NCBI GenBank assembly: GCA_041690255.1 | Contig: JAWLHU010000001.1 | Coordinates: 248,001-312,000 of the forward strand | Direction of reading: 5' to 3' | Origin: JAWLHU01 sp041690255 | GTDB lineage: Bacteria > Bacillota > Sulfobacillia > Symbiobacteriales > Symbiobacteriaceae | Length of the DNA: 64,000 nucleotides | Part shown: positions 8,048 to 15,999 of the stretch, one piece after another | Layout: each line of letters starts with the position of its first letter | How positions within the stretch are numbered: position 1 is the first letter of the stretch | Program-made: the position numbers and the translations under genes | The notes under the pieces: model-generated | What the model was told of the DNA's origin: nothing | Database searches by the model: none | The model's input: the letters and a program-made list of their open reading frames with translations, nothing else

Positions 8048-9847
8048 ATGCGCAAGACGATCCTGATTGTCCAAAGTGATAGAGACCTGGCGGATATAAT
8101 CCAACAGGGCTTAACCAGCACCTATCATGTGCATATCGCTGAGGATGTCCCGGAGGCGCTGGCATCCCTCTCTCGCTATCACCCCGACCTCATCCTTCTG
8201 GATCTGGTCCTGCCCCGGGGTTCCGGCATCCACCTGCTCGATTACCTGTTTGGGTTAAGCGGGCCCGTCCCCCCGGTCATTCTTACGGGTCGGCATGTGC
8301 CCGATTCCGACACAAATCCCTTCGGCCATCTGATTGCAGCCTACTTGCCTAAACCGTTTCACCTGGACCAGCTCCTGGACAAGATGGATGAGGTCTTCCG
8401 GGTCTGGCACCCGCCGAGAGTCACGCCGGTGGTCTCGGGCAATCCGCAGGTCTTGCTGGTGACAGCCGAGAGCACCGAGCGGGTCGCACTCGGCCTGGCA
8501 CTTCAGCAGGCCGGTGCCCAGGTGACAGCGGTCGCCGCCCTCTCCGAAGCCGTTCGCCTTATGGAGCGGGAGCGGTTCGACCTGGTGGTTACCGATTGGA
8601 TCCTGCCCGACGGCACTGGCCGAAATCTGGTTGAGCGCAGCCGCACCGTGCGGGTCTCTCCCGCAGTGATCATACTCTCGGCCAATCAGACACCCCAGTT
8701 CGTGCGGCGGGCTCTGACCCTCGGTGCCCTTGACGTCCTTCCACAGCCACCGCCGCCTCCACTGCTGTTGATGACCGTGGAGAAGGCTCGATTTCGAGCA
8801 GCCCCCCTCTTCAACGGGGAGAAACTGGCTGCGGCGACGCAGGTATCTAAGCCGGAGGGAGGTCGCCGTCCCTCTGGGTCCCGAGGGGGGCCATACCAGG
8901 TCCGTTACACCGCCGATGACATTATTGGCGTCTCTCCTGCGATCCAACGGGCCCGGTTGGCCCTCCAGCAGATCGCCCGCATGGAGTCCACTGTCCTTCT
9001 CTCCGGAGAGACAGGCACCGGAAAAGAGCTCTTCGCTCACGCATTACATCACCTGAGCAACAGACGTACCGGGCCTTTCGTGGCCGTCAATGCAGCGGCA
9101 ATCCCCGAGCAGTTACTCGAGTCCGAGCTCTTCGGCTACAGTTCGGGAGCCTTTACGGGTGCGAAGAAGGAGGGCCACCGCGGCAAGTTCCAGCAAGCGA
9201 ATGGCGGGACACTCTTCCTGGACGAGATCGGCGACCTGCCCCTCGGCTTGCAGGCGAAGCTTCTGCGAGTCCTCCAGGAGGGGGAGATCGATCTGGTGGG
9301 TGGTGAGTCACCGCAGCAGATCGATGTCCGTCTGGTAGTGGCCTCGCACCGCAATCTCGGACAGATGGTTCGAGATGGTCTCTTCCGAAGTGACCTCTAC
9401 TTCCGTCTCAACGTTGTGAATATCCCGATTCCGCCTCTGAGGGAGCGCCCGGAGGATATCCCCGTCCTCGCGGAACGCTTCTTGCAAGATCTCTGCACCC
9501 GGTACAGTGTTCCGCCGAAGCGCATCTCCATGGATGCGATGGACCTGCTCCGTGCCTACAGCTGGCCGGGCAACGTCCGGGAGCTAAAGAACATGGCGGA
9601 ACACGCGTTTGTCTTCAGCCAGGGGGAGACGATCTACCCGGCCAACCTTCCGATTGAACTGCTCCAGTTCGCCAGACAACGCCAGGAATCGCCAGGCAGC
9701 CTGTTATTGATCCCCGGTCTGTCCGAGCAAGAGGCGATTCTCCGGGCGCTGGAGCAGACTCGTGGGAACAAGGTCAAGGCGGCGAAGCTCCTAGGCATCT
9801 CTCGAGCCGGCCTATACAACAAGATAAAACAATACGGGTTGGGATAG
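8048..9847 (+). CDS. sigma-54-dependent response regulator with two receiver domains
   Basis: This 599-residue enhancer-binding protein resembles the flagellar regulators FlrC, FleR and FlgR. Receiver 1 (about 1-120) keeps Asp52, Thr80 and Lys102, but its acidic pair reads Gln9-Ser10. Receiver 2 (about 132-250) keeps Asp183 but has Thr-Ala for the acidic pair and Gln233 for the lysine, so it is probably not phosphorylated normally. The AAA+ domain has Walker A GETGTGKE (320-327), the sigma-54 contact loop GAFTGA (367-372) and Walker B LFLDE. A Fis-type helix-turn-helix ends the protein. GAGGTG precedes ATG 8048. It likely activates the sigma-54 promoters at 5320 and 11225. Confidence 0.9.
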   Translation: MRKTILIVQSDRDLADIIQQGLTSTYHVHIAEDVPEALASLSRYHPDLILLDLVLPRGSGIHLLDYLFGLSGPVPPVILTGRHVPDSDTNPFGHLIAAYLPKPFHLDQLLDKMDEVFRVWHPPRVTPVVSGNPQVLLVTAESTERVALGLALQQAGAQVTAVAALSEAVRLMERERFDLVVTDWILPDGTGRNLVERSRTVRVSPAVIILSANQTPQFVRRALTLGALDVLPQPPPPPLLLMTVEKARFRAAPLFNGEKLAAATQVSKPEGGRRPSGSRGGPYQVRYTADDIIGVSPAIQRARLALQQIARMESTVLLSGETGTGKELFAHALHHLSNRRTGPFVAVNAAAIPEQLLESELFGYSSGAFTGAKKEGHRGKFQQANGGTLFLDEIGDLPLGLQAKLLRVLQEGEIDLVGGESPQQIDVRLVVASHRNLGQMVRDGLFRSDLYFRLNVVNIPIPPLRERPEDIPVLAERFLQDLCTRYSVPPKRISMDAMDLLRAYSWPGNVRELKNMAEHAFVFSQGETIYPANLPIELLQFARQRQESPGSLLLIPGLSEQEAILRALEQTRGNKVKAAKLLGISRAGLYNKIKQYGLG

Positions 9848-9861
9848 GATAACCGATCAAA

Positions 9862-9949
9862 TGTCCAATTTCCGGATGGACACCATTGTGTAGATCCATG
9901 TACAGTGTCTAGACATGTCTAGATGCCATTGACACTGTTAGACGGATCT
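9862..9949. promoter_or_regulatory. cluster of nested palindromes between activator gene and cheX
   Basis: Four dyads fill this 155-base gap: TGTCCA/TGGACA (9862-9882), AGATCC/GGATCT (9892-9949), ACAGTGTC/GACACTGT (9902-9938) and the perfect 16-bp palindrome TCTAGACATGTCTAGA (9908-9923). The last three share nearly the same centre near 9920. The core GACATGTC also occurs at 5391-5398 in the other intergenic region. This looks like an operator or enhancer array; no T tract supports termination. Confidence 0.45.
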
Positions 9950-9965
9950 GACTTTGGAGCTCGAG

Positions 9966-9981
9966 TGGCTGCAAACTGGCA
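9966..9981 (+). promoter_or_regulatory. weak sigma-54-like element before cheX
   Basis: TGGC (9966-9969) and TGGCA (9977-9981) keep GG and GC at the right spacing, but other consensus positions are poor. The predicted start would fall at about 9992, leaving only about 10 bases before the ATG. It is proposed mainly because of the dyads just upstream. Confidence 0.25.
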
Positions 9982-10002
9982 TTCCAGCAAAGTGGTGGAG
10001 TT

Positions 10003-10524
10003 ATGAAAGCGGAGTTCCTTAACCCGTTTGTCTATGCGGGGCTGAAGGTCCTCGCCTCTGAGGCAGGACTGAAGAGCGTCGTCTCGGACAAGCCGCAAAT
10101 GCGAAAGGCAGTCGCGACACTCCACGCCGTCAATGTCCTGATGGGCGTTGTTGGCAGTGTGCAGGGGATTGTCATCTACGCGATGGAACTGTCAATCGCC
10201 AAGGGTGTGATCAAGGCGATGACCGGCACGGAGATTCCAATCACCGATCCCATGGCAGAGAGTGCACTTGGCGAACTGGCCAACCTGATTACCGGCCTGG
10301 CCTCTGGCACATTGGAGGGATCGGGCTATCCCTGCCGGATCTCGCCGCCTCGTATTGTGCGTGGGACGGGCGTTCGATTTGCGACCTCAGTGATCAACAT
10401 GCTGACCGTTCCGATCACGACCGACCTTGGTGAGATCAAGATCTACCTGGCGCTTCATGAGGTCAATCCCGGGAGCCCTGAAGCAGCTGCCGAAGAGGAG
10501 AACAAAGGAGGAATGGCGGGATGA
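10003..10524 (+). CDS. cheX: CheX-like CheY-P phosphatase
   Basis: This 173-residue protein belongs to the CheC/CheX/FliY phosphatase family, which removes phosphate from CheY-P or similar receivers. The catalytic Glu-x-x-Asn motif is visible in SALGELANLITGLASG around residues 87-102. A lone ExxN motif and the length point to CheX, not the two-motif CheC. GGTGGAG precedes the ATG. No other che gene is in the window, so its partner could be CheY elsewhere or the receiver domains of the activator just upstream. Its 3' end overlaps the next gene by 4 bases. Confidence 0.8.
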   Translation: MKAEFLNPFVYAGLKVLASEAGLKSVVSDKPQMRKAVATLHAVNVLMGVVGSVQGIVIYAMELSIAKGVIKAMTGTEIPITDPMAESALGELANLITGLASGTLEGSGYPCRISPPRIVRGTGVRFATSVINMLTVPITTDLGEIKIYLALHEVNPGSPEAAAEEENKGGMAG

Positions 10525-11219
10525 TCAGAGGGATGAACGCCTCCAAGCTCGGCATGGCGGCTGAACAGACCCGCTCGGAGGTCCTGGCGAACAACCTCGC
10601 CAACCTCAACACAGCGGGGTTCAAGCGCTCGGTGGCTACCGGCGCAGAGTTTGAGGCCATGCTCCTCCAGCGAATGGAGGATCCGACCGATCCGAAGGTG
10701 CCGCTGGTTGGTCTGCTGGGCAACGGGGTGGTCATTGATCAGGTGGTCGCGATGGAGAGCCAGGGACAGCTCCAGCCAACCCAGAGGCCTCTTGACTTCG
10801 CCCTGGACGGTCCCGGTCGCTTTATGGCGCAGGGCCCCAATGGCGAGACCTTCTACACCCGCAACGGGGCCTTTCATCATATCTCGGACGGTACACTGGT
10901 GACAACCGAGGGGTATCCCGTCCTCATGCAGGATGCAGCGGGGCAGCTCACCACGATTGACATCTCCGCGGGAACGCCGGAGGTATCGCCTGACGGTACG
11001 CTCACGATCAACGGCCAGACGGTCGGGCGCTTAGCGATTGACCAGGCTGGTGCTGAGACCAAGGTCATCGGCGGGGCGCTGGAGTCATCCAACGTGGAAC
11101 TGGCCAAGGAGATGACCGACCTGATCGTCACCTTGCGCTCCTTCCAGGTCAATCAGAGGGCCATGACGATCCAGGACCAAACCCTGGGCAAGGCCGTGAC
11201 GGAACTCGGCAAGGTGTAG
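10521..11219 (+). CDS. flagellar rod / hook-basal body protein (FlgF/FlgG family)
   Basis: A 232-residue rod protein, secreted by the flagellar export system. The N-terminal motif ANNLANLNTAGFKR and the C-terminal helix ESSNVELAKEMTDLI are hallmarks of the axial family. The length suits FlgF or the FlhO/FlhP proteins of Bacillus and is shorter than typical FlgG (about 260). The start ATG overlaps the cheX stop, with AAAGGAGG upstream. It is the only FlgF/FlgG-type protein in the window, so a second distal-rod protein may lie elsewhere. Confidence 0.85.
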   Translation: MIRGMNASKLGMAAEQTRSEVLANNLANLNTAGFKRSVATGAEFEAMLLQRMEDPTDPKVPLVGLLGNGVVIDQVVAMESQGQLQPTQRPLDFALDGPGRFMAQGPNGETFYTRNGAFHHISDGTLVTTEGYPVLMQDAAGQLTTIDISAGTPEVSPDGTLTINGQTVGRLAIDQAGAETKVIGGALESSNVELAKEMTDLIVTLRSFQVNQRAMTIQDQTLGKAVTELGKV

Positions 11220-11224
11220 CCCGC

Positions 11225-11240
11225 TGGCACGCGGCTTGCA
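11225..11240 (+). promoter_or_regulatory. sigma-54 (-24/-12) promoter before flgB
   Basis: TGGCACG-N4-TTGCA again matches the consensus at every listed position, with GG at 11226-11227 and GC at 11238-11239. The predicted start near 11251 lies just after the flgB Shine-Dalgarno (11244-11250), so the transcript would have a leader of only about 12 bases lacking that site. Either translation is unusual or the real start differs slightly. Confidence 0.65.
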
Positions 11241-11262
11241 AAAGAGGAGGGACGAAACCGGA

Positions 11263-11622
11263 ATGATCGGAAATGATCGGTCCACGCGGCTTGTGGAAAG
11301 CGCGCTAAACGCCGCCTCGCAGCGGCATCAGGTGATTGCCAATAACATTGCGAACGTGAACACTCCGGGCTTCAAGCGCTCTCGGGTCGAATTCGAGTCG
11401 GAGCTGGCGAAGGCGTTGGCTGCGGGGGAGAGTCCGGAGAGCATCGCCACGAAGATCGTTCAGGATACCGAGACCACCCTCCGGCCCGACGGAAACAACG
11501 TCGATATAGAGGTGGAGCAGGTCCTTATGGCGGAGAACCAGCTCTGGTACGCCGCCTTGACCCGACAGATTTCCGATCACTTTGCCAGGCTCCGCCTGGT
11601 GATCCATGACGGGAGGCGATAG
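11263..11622 (+). CDS. flgB: flagellar basal-body rod protein FlgB
   Basis: This proximal rod subunit has 119 residues. The signature VIANNIANVNTPGFKRS lies near the N-terminus, and the C-terminal helix EVEQVLMAENQLWYAALTRQ matches FlgB. ATG 11263 follows GAGGAGG by 12 bases; a longer reading from TTG 11236 would start before that site and is unlikely. It opens the long basal body-export operon in the same order as Bacillus. Confidence 0.92.
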   Translation: MIGNDRSTRLVESALNAASQRHQVIANNIANVNTPGFKRSRVEFESELAKALAAGESPESIATKIVQDTETTLRPDGNNVDIEVEQVLMAENQLWYAALTRQISDHFARLRLVIHDGRR

Positions 11623-11625
11623 GTT

Positions 11626-12066
11626 ATGCGGATGTTCCGTGCAATGGAGGCCAGCGCCTCAGCTTTGACGGCTGAACGACTTCGGATGGACCTGATCGCC
11701 AACAACCTGGCCAATATCAACACCACTCGCACCGCCCAGGGCACCCCCTACCGCCGGCGCTACGCCGTTATGGAGGAGCGCCCGGCCAATTTCGGGCAGG
11801 TCCTGGCTCAGGAGGCCGGCAAGACGGATCCCATTGGCCAGGGTGTTCGAGTTGCGCAGATCCGGGAGGATCAGGCCCCCTTCAAGGAGGTCTACGACCC
11901 AAGCCATCCCCACGCGGACGCCAACGGCATGGTCCGGCTCCCAAACGTCGACCTGCTCCAGGAGATCACCGACATGATGGTCTCGTCCCGCATTTACGAT
12001 GCGAATGTCACGGCCTTCAACGCCGCCAAGTCGATGGCCCTGCGTGCCCTTGAGATCGGCCGCTAG
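11626..12066 (+). CDS. flgC: flagellar basal-body rod protein FlgC
   Basis: This proximal rod subunit has 146 residues, normal for the family. It shows IANNLANINTTRT at the N-terminus, the conserved PYRRRYAVMEE, YDPSHPHADANGMV in the middle, and the C-terminal helix MMVSSRIYDANVTAFNAAKSM. It follows flgB after three bases. Confidence 0.95.
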   Translation: MRMFRAMEASASALTAERLRMDLIANNLANINTTRTAQGTPYRRRYAVMEERPANFGQVLAQEAGKTDPIGQGVRVAQIREDQAPFKEVYDPSHPHADANGMVRLPNVDLLQEITDMMVSSRIYDANVTAFNAAKSMALRALEIGR

Positions 12067-12089
12067 GCCTGAAGGAGCGGTAGAGCAAG

Positions 12090-12395
12090 ATGGATATTCA
12101 GCGACTGAACGCGATGCTTTCCCTTGAACCGACGCTGCGAAAGTCTGATGCGCCTGCCCAGGCAGAGCAGTCGGGCCAGTCCTTTGCGCAGCTACTGGAC
12201 AACGCCCTGCAGAAGGTAGAGCAGGATCAGAAGGTGGCCAGTGACCTCTCGGTTCAACTCGCCACCGGTGAGATCAACGATATTGCCCAGGTCATGATCG
12301 CCTCGGAGCGAGCCACGTTGAGCCTTGGCCTGGCGATCCAGGTTCGGAACAAGGTGATCGAGGCCTACCAGGAGATCATGCGGATGCCGCTCTAA
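12090..12395 (+). CDS. fliE: flagellar hook-basal body protein FliE
   Basis: FliE links the MS ring to the rod. The 101-residue protein has the conserved SFAQLLDNALQKVEQDQ and the C-terminal helix ASERATLSLGLAIQVRNKVIEAYQEIMRM. It lies between flgC and fliF as in most bacteria; a GAAGGAGCGG ribosome site precedes the ATG. Confidence 0.93.
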   Translation: MDIQRLNAMLSLEPTLRKSDAPAQAEQSGQSFAQLLDNALQKVEQDQKVASDLSVQLATGEINDIAQVMIASERATLSLGLAIQVRNKVIEAYQEIMRMPL

Positions 12396-12443
12396 TTCGG
12401 GGCGCTGGCACTCGTCGGCACCTGATTCACCGGGGGGAGACCT

Positions 12444-14138
12444 TTGGCTAGCGTATGGTCCGACGTGATCGGACGTTTGAAGAAAGTGTGGAACGGGTTG
12501 AGTCCCATGCAGCGCTGGCTCTCCATAGGCCTTGCAGCCTCCGTGGCCCTCGCAATTGGGGTGGCCTCGTATTTGCAGCGCCCGCAGTGGGAGGTCTTCT
12601 ACAAGGCCAACGACCCGACCGAGGTAACCGCCCTGACCGAGAAGCTGGATGAGCTGAATGTCCAGTACAAGGTCACTGGGGATGGCATGACAATTACGGT
12701 TCCATCCACCGAGAGGAGCGCGGCGAACCTGGCGAAGGCCCAGGCAGGCCTCCCCTCAGGTGGGCATGTGGGCCTGGAGATCTTCGCTGAGACATCGTTT
12801 GGTGCAACAGAATTCGACAAGAAAGTCAATCTTGAGAGGGCCATGGAGGGCGAACTCGCTCGGTCGCTCATGCGCATCCGGGAGATTCAGTACGCCACCG
12901 TCAACCTGAACATCCCCGAGAAGTCGGTCTTTATCCGGGACCGCCAGGAGCCGACTGCGTCTGTGCTCCTCCAGCCGCGGACTGGCGCTACGCTCACCAA
13001 GGAGAATGTGCTTGCTGTCATGAACTTCGTGGCCTCCACCGTGGATGGCATGAAGCCAGAGCGGGTCACGGTGATCAACGACAAGGGTGTGCTGCTCTCC
13101 AAGGGGCTGGCCGATCCCGATCAGGCGAACGCAGTGGACGCTGATGCCCTGGCTCAGCAGAGAGCGCGAGAGCAGCAACTGCAGGAGAAGATCCTTTCCG
13201 TTCTCGAGCCGGCTTACGGGGCCGGCAACGTGGCCGCATCGGTCAACGTCGAGCTTGACCTGGCTGCCACTAGGGTCGAGGAGCGGATCGTGGGTCAGGG
13301 TGTGCCGAAGGTCGAGGAGAAGGTTCAGAGCGGGGCGACGACCACATCCAGTGGCACCGGTACCAACCCCACCACCACGACCAACCCGACCGAGCCCACG
13401 ACGGCCACTCCACCGCCGGTCTACGTCGGGACCGAGACGAATAACGCCTCCACCGACGAGTACAGCAACAAGACAACAACCCAGTACGACTACGGCGAGC
13501 GCAACCAGGTGACCGTCTCCCCGGCGGGAATCCCCAAGCGGATCAGCGCCGCAATCACGATCAACCGGGAGGAACTCAGCCCGGCCCAGATCCAGCAGGT
13601 CCAGAACCTGGTGGCCACCGCAACCGGTGCGGCCGTTGCCGATGTCGCAGTCGTAGCTATGTCCTTCGCCCCGATCGCCCCGAGCCTCATCAACCAGCCG
13701 GTCACCGAGCCGACCGCACCGATCCAGCCGCTTACCCTGGCGCTCGGCCTTGGTATGGCTGCATTCTTCCTGATCCTGGCCGCTTTCCTGACCCGTCGTC
13801 GCAAGCCTGAGCCAGCCATGATCATGCCGGGCGTCGCCGCACAGGCCGCAACCGGCACCACGCTCGATGTCGCTCTCGGCCTCGATCAGCCGCTTCCGGC
13901 CGGACAGACAGCCGCTACCTTCGCAGCGGGGAACGAGCTCGCCCCCGAAATGTCAACCACCCCGGCTGGAGCTGCCCAGAGGCTCGAAGAGGTCCTCAAG
14001 AAGCGGAAGCCGAAGCGGGCCACGATTGACGTGGAAGATATGGATGACGACATCCTCGCCGATATCGACGTGTTGATCGAGCAGGCGCCTGAGGCCTGTG
14101 CAGAGGTCATCCGCCAGTGGCTGAAGGGAGGGATCTAG
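12444..14138 (+). CDS. fliF: flagellar MS-ring protein FliF
   Basis: FliF forms the membrane ring on which the motor is built. The 564-residue protein has a transmembrane segment near residues 26-45, the YscJ/FliF ring domains, a second transmembrane segment near 432-452 and a cytoplasmic FliG-binding tail ending in EVIRQWLKGG. A low-complexity Thr/Pro stretch (about residues 297-325) lies in the periplasm-facing loop. The TTG start follows GGGGGAG. fliG follows after three bases. Confidence 0.95.
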   Translation: MASVWSDVIGRLKKVWNGLSPMQRWLSIGLAASVALAIGVASYLQRPQWEVFYKANDPTEVTALTEKLDELNVQYKVTGDGMTITVPSTERSAANLAKAQAGLPSGGHVGLEIFAETSFGATEFDKKVNLERAMEGELARSLMRIREIQYATVNLNIPEKSVFIRDRQEPTASVLLQPRTGATLTKENVLAVMNFVASTVDGMKPERVTVINDKGVLLSKGLADPDQANAVDADALAQQRAREQQLQEKILSVLEPAYGAGNVAASVNVELDLAATRVEERIVGQGVPKVEEKVQSGATTTSSGTGTNPTTTTNPTEPTTATPPPVYVGTETNNASTDEYSNKTTTQYDYGERNQVTVSPAGIPKRISAAITINREELSPAQIQQVQNLVATATGAAVADVAVVAMSFAPIAPSLINQPVTEPTAPIQPLTLALGLGMAAFFLILAAFLTRRRKPEPAMIMPGVAAQAATGTTLDVALGLDQPLPAGQTAATFAAGNELAPEMSTTPAGAAQRLEEVLKKRKPKRATIDVEDMDDDILADIDVLIEQAPEACAEVIRQWLKGGI

Positions 14139-14141
14139 CGC

Positions 14142-15158
14142 TTGGCTGACAAGGATCAAAAGCTCAACGGCCGGCAGAAGGCCGCCGTCTTCGCCATTAA
14201 TGTCGGTGCCGAGCGCTCGGCTAAGATCCTGAAGCACCTCCGAGATGACGAGATCGAGATGCTGACGGTCGAGATCGCCCAGTCCCGAAAGGTTAGTCCC
14301 GACGAGCGCGACTCCGTCTTCAACGAGTTCATTACGATCGCTACGGCCGACAAGCATATTCGCTCGGGCGGCATTGACTACGCAAAGGAACTGCTGGAGC
14401 GGGCCCTTGGTGAGGGAAAGGCCCGAGAGATCATGACCCGCCTCACATCGCACCTGCGTCGCCGCCCGTTCGATGCCGTTCGCCGCACAGACCCGGTCCA
14501 CCTGGCCTCCTTTCTACAGAATGAGCACCCGCAGACGGTGGCTGTGATTATGGCTCACCTCTCCTCCGAGCAGGCGGCCATGGTCCTCAGCGGTCTCCCG
14601 CAGGAGCGCCAGGCGGATATCGTCAGGCGGGTCGCTGCGCTGGAGCGCACCTCGCCCGAGATGTTGCGTGAGGCCGAGAAGGTCCTGGAGCGCAAGGTCT
14701 CGGCGATCGTAACCCAGGAGTCCAGCGTCGCTGGCGGCGTGAACTGGGCGGTAGAGGTCCTCAACCGGGTCGATCGGGCGACGGAGAAGGGGATCATGGG
14801 TCTCCTCTCCACCGACGATCCCGAACTGGCCAACGAAATTGCCCAGCGCATGTTCCTCTTCGACGATATTGTCCAGCTCGACGACCGCACGGTACAGCGT
14901 GTGCTGCGTGAGGTGGACATGAACAAGGACCTCCCGCTGGCCCTCAAGGCGGCCAAGGAAGAGGTCTGGCGCAAGATCAACAACAACATCTCCAAGCGTG
15001 CGGCTGAGACCCTCAAGGAAGCGGTTCAGTTCCTTGGGCCGGTCCGAATCCGCGACGTGGAGGAGGCACAGGCTCGGATTGTTGCCCTGATCCGCAAGCT
15101 TGAGGAGACGGGCGAGATCCAGATCGCCAGGGGTGGTGGCGACGATGAGTTCATTTAG
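14142..15158 (+). CDS. fliG: flagellar motor switch protein FliG
   Basis: FliG couples the C-ring to the stator. It has 338 residues with N, middle and C domains. Visible signatures are LNGRQKAAVFAINVG at the start, EHPQTVAVIMAHL with the middle-domain motif, and MFLFDDIVQLDDRTVQRVLREVD, the charged torque helix. The start is TTG with AAGGGAGGG upstream. Its end overlaps fliH by 14 bases. Confidence 0.95.
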   Translation: MADKDQKLNGRQKAAVFAINVGAERSAKILKHLRDDEIEMLTVEIAQSRKVSPDERDSVFNEFITIATADKHIRSGGIDYAKELLERALGEGKAREIMTRLTSHLRRRPFDAVRRTDPVHLASFLQNEHPQTVAVIMAHLSSEQAAMVLSGLPQERQADIVRRVAALERTSPEMLREAEKVLERKVSAIVTQESSVAGGVNWAVEVLNRVDRATEKGIMGLLSTDDPELANEIAQRMFLFDDIVQLDDRTVQRVLREVDMNKDLPLALKAAKEEVWRKINNNISKRAAETLKEAVQFLGPVRIRDVEEAQARIVALIRKLEETGEIQIARGGGDDEFI

Positions 15159-15999
15159 GCCCGGTCCCGTCCCGGCAGGGCTTCAGGTAAAGAAGGTGGA
15201 CTGGCCCACGTTCTCGCCCAGTCGCCAACCGGCCGCAGCCACCTTTCAGCCGCTGGGGAAGAGCCCACCCGCAGAGTCCGCCCATGTCACACATGGCGGC
15301 GGTTCTCATGACCTGAACGATGCCCGCCTCCAAGCTGCCCAGATCCTCTCGGAGGCGGCGGCCGAGGCGGAGAAAGCCCTCGAGGCCGGCTTTCAGCAGG
15401 GGCGGCAAGAGGGGATCGCCGCCGGCAAGGAAGAGTTGGAGATGCTCCGCACCCAGGCTCAACTGGAGGCGGAGAACGCCCGGCTACAGGCGACCAACAC
15501 CCGCCAGCAGGCGGAGGCCGACGCCAAGCTGATCCGGGCCAACGCTGAGCGGGAAGCCCAGGAGATCATCATGGCGGCCAAGGAAGAGGCCCGCCGCATA
15601 ATCGATGATGGCCGCTTCGAGGTCCAGAAGCGGATCGATCAGTCCGGTGCCGCCCTGGTGGACCTGGCCGTAGCCGCGGCGATGCGGGTCGTCCAGGGAC
15701 ACCTGGCGCTCCAGCCCCAGTCGATCGTCGGCATGGTGGCTGCCGGCCTTCGCCGCCTGAAGGACACCGACTGCTCGGTGCGCATCAACCCGGAGGACCT
15801 GCCCCTGATCGAAGCGCAGCGCTCCACCCTGGAGCGGGAACTGGGCGCCGGTACTCTACACGTCTCCCCCGACCCCAGCCTCCAGCGGGGCAGCTATATG
15901 GTAACCAGCCCACAAGGGCAGATCGACGGTACGCTGGACGAACAGGCTCAACGCATCCAAGCGGCGCTGAACGCTGCGCTCGGGGGGAATAAGTCGTGA
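15145..15999 (+). CDS. fliH: flagellar export assembly protein FliH
   Basis: FliH regulates the export ATPase FliI. The 284-residue reading starts at ATG 15145 (MSSFRPGPV), inside the end of fliG; the longer frame from 15100 gives a non-family N-terminus. A coiled coil rich in Ala, Glu and Gln spans about residues 60-160, followed by the FliH/SctL-like C-terminal domain with VRINPEDLPLIEAQR and SPDPSLQRGSYMV. fliI follows with a 4-base overlap. Confidence 0.88.
   Translation: MSSFRPGPVPAGLQVKKVDWPTFSPSRQPAAATFQPLGKSPPAESAHVTHGGGSHDLNDARLQAAQILSEAAAEAEKALEAGFQQGRQEGIAAGKEELEMLRTQAQLEAENARLQATNTRQQAEADAKLIRANAEREAQEIIMAAKEEARRIIDDGRFEVQKRIDQSGAALVDLAVAAAMRVVQGHLALQPQSIVGMVAAGLRRLKDTDCSVRINPEDLPLIEAQRSTLERELGAGTLHVSPDPSLQRGSYMVTSPQGQIDGTLDEQAQRIQAALNAALGGNKS

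Noticed and set aside
13363..13425. Thr/Pro repeats in fliF as a tandem repeat or CRISPR
   Set aside because: They are low-complexity codons in the known variable loop of FliF, not spaced direct repeats.
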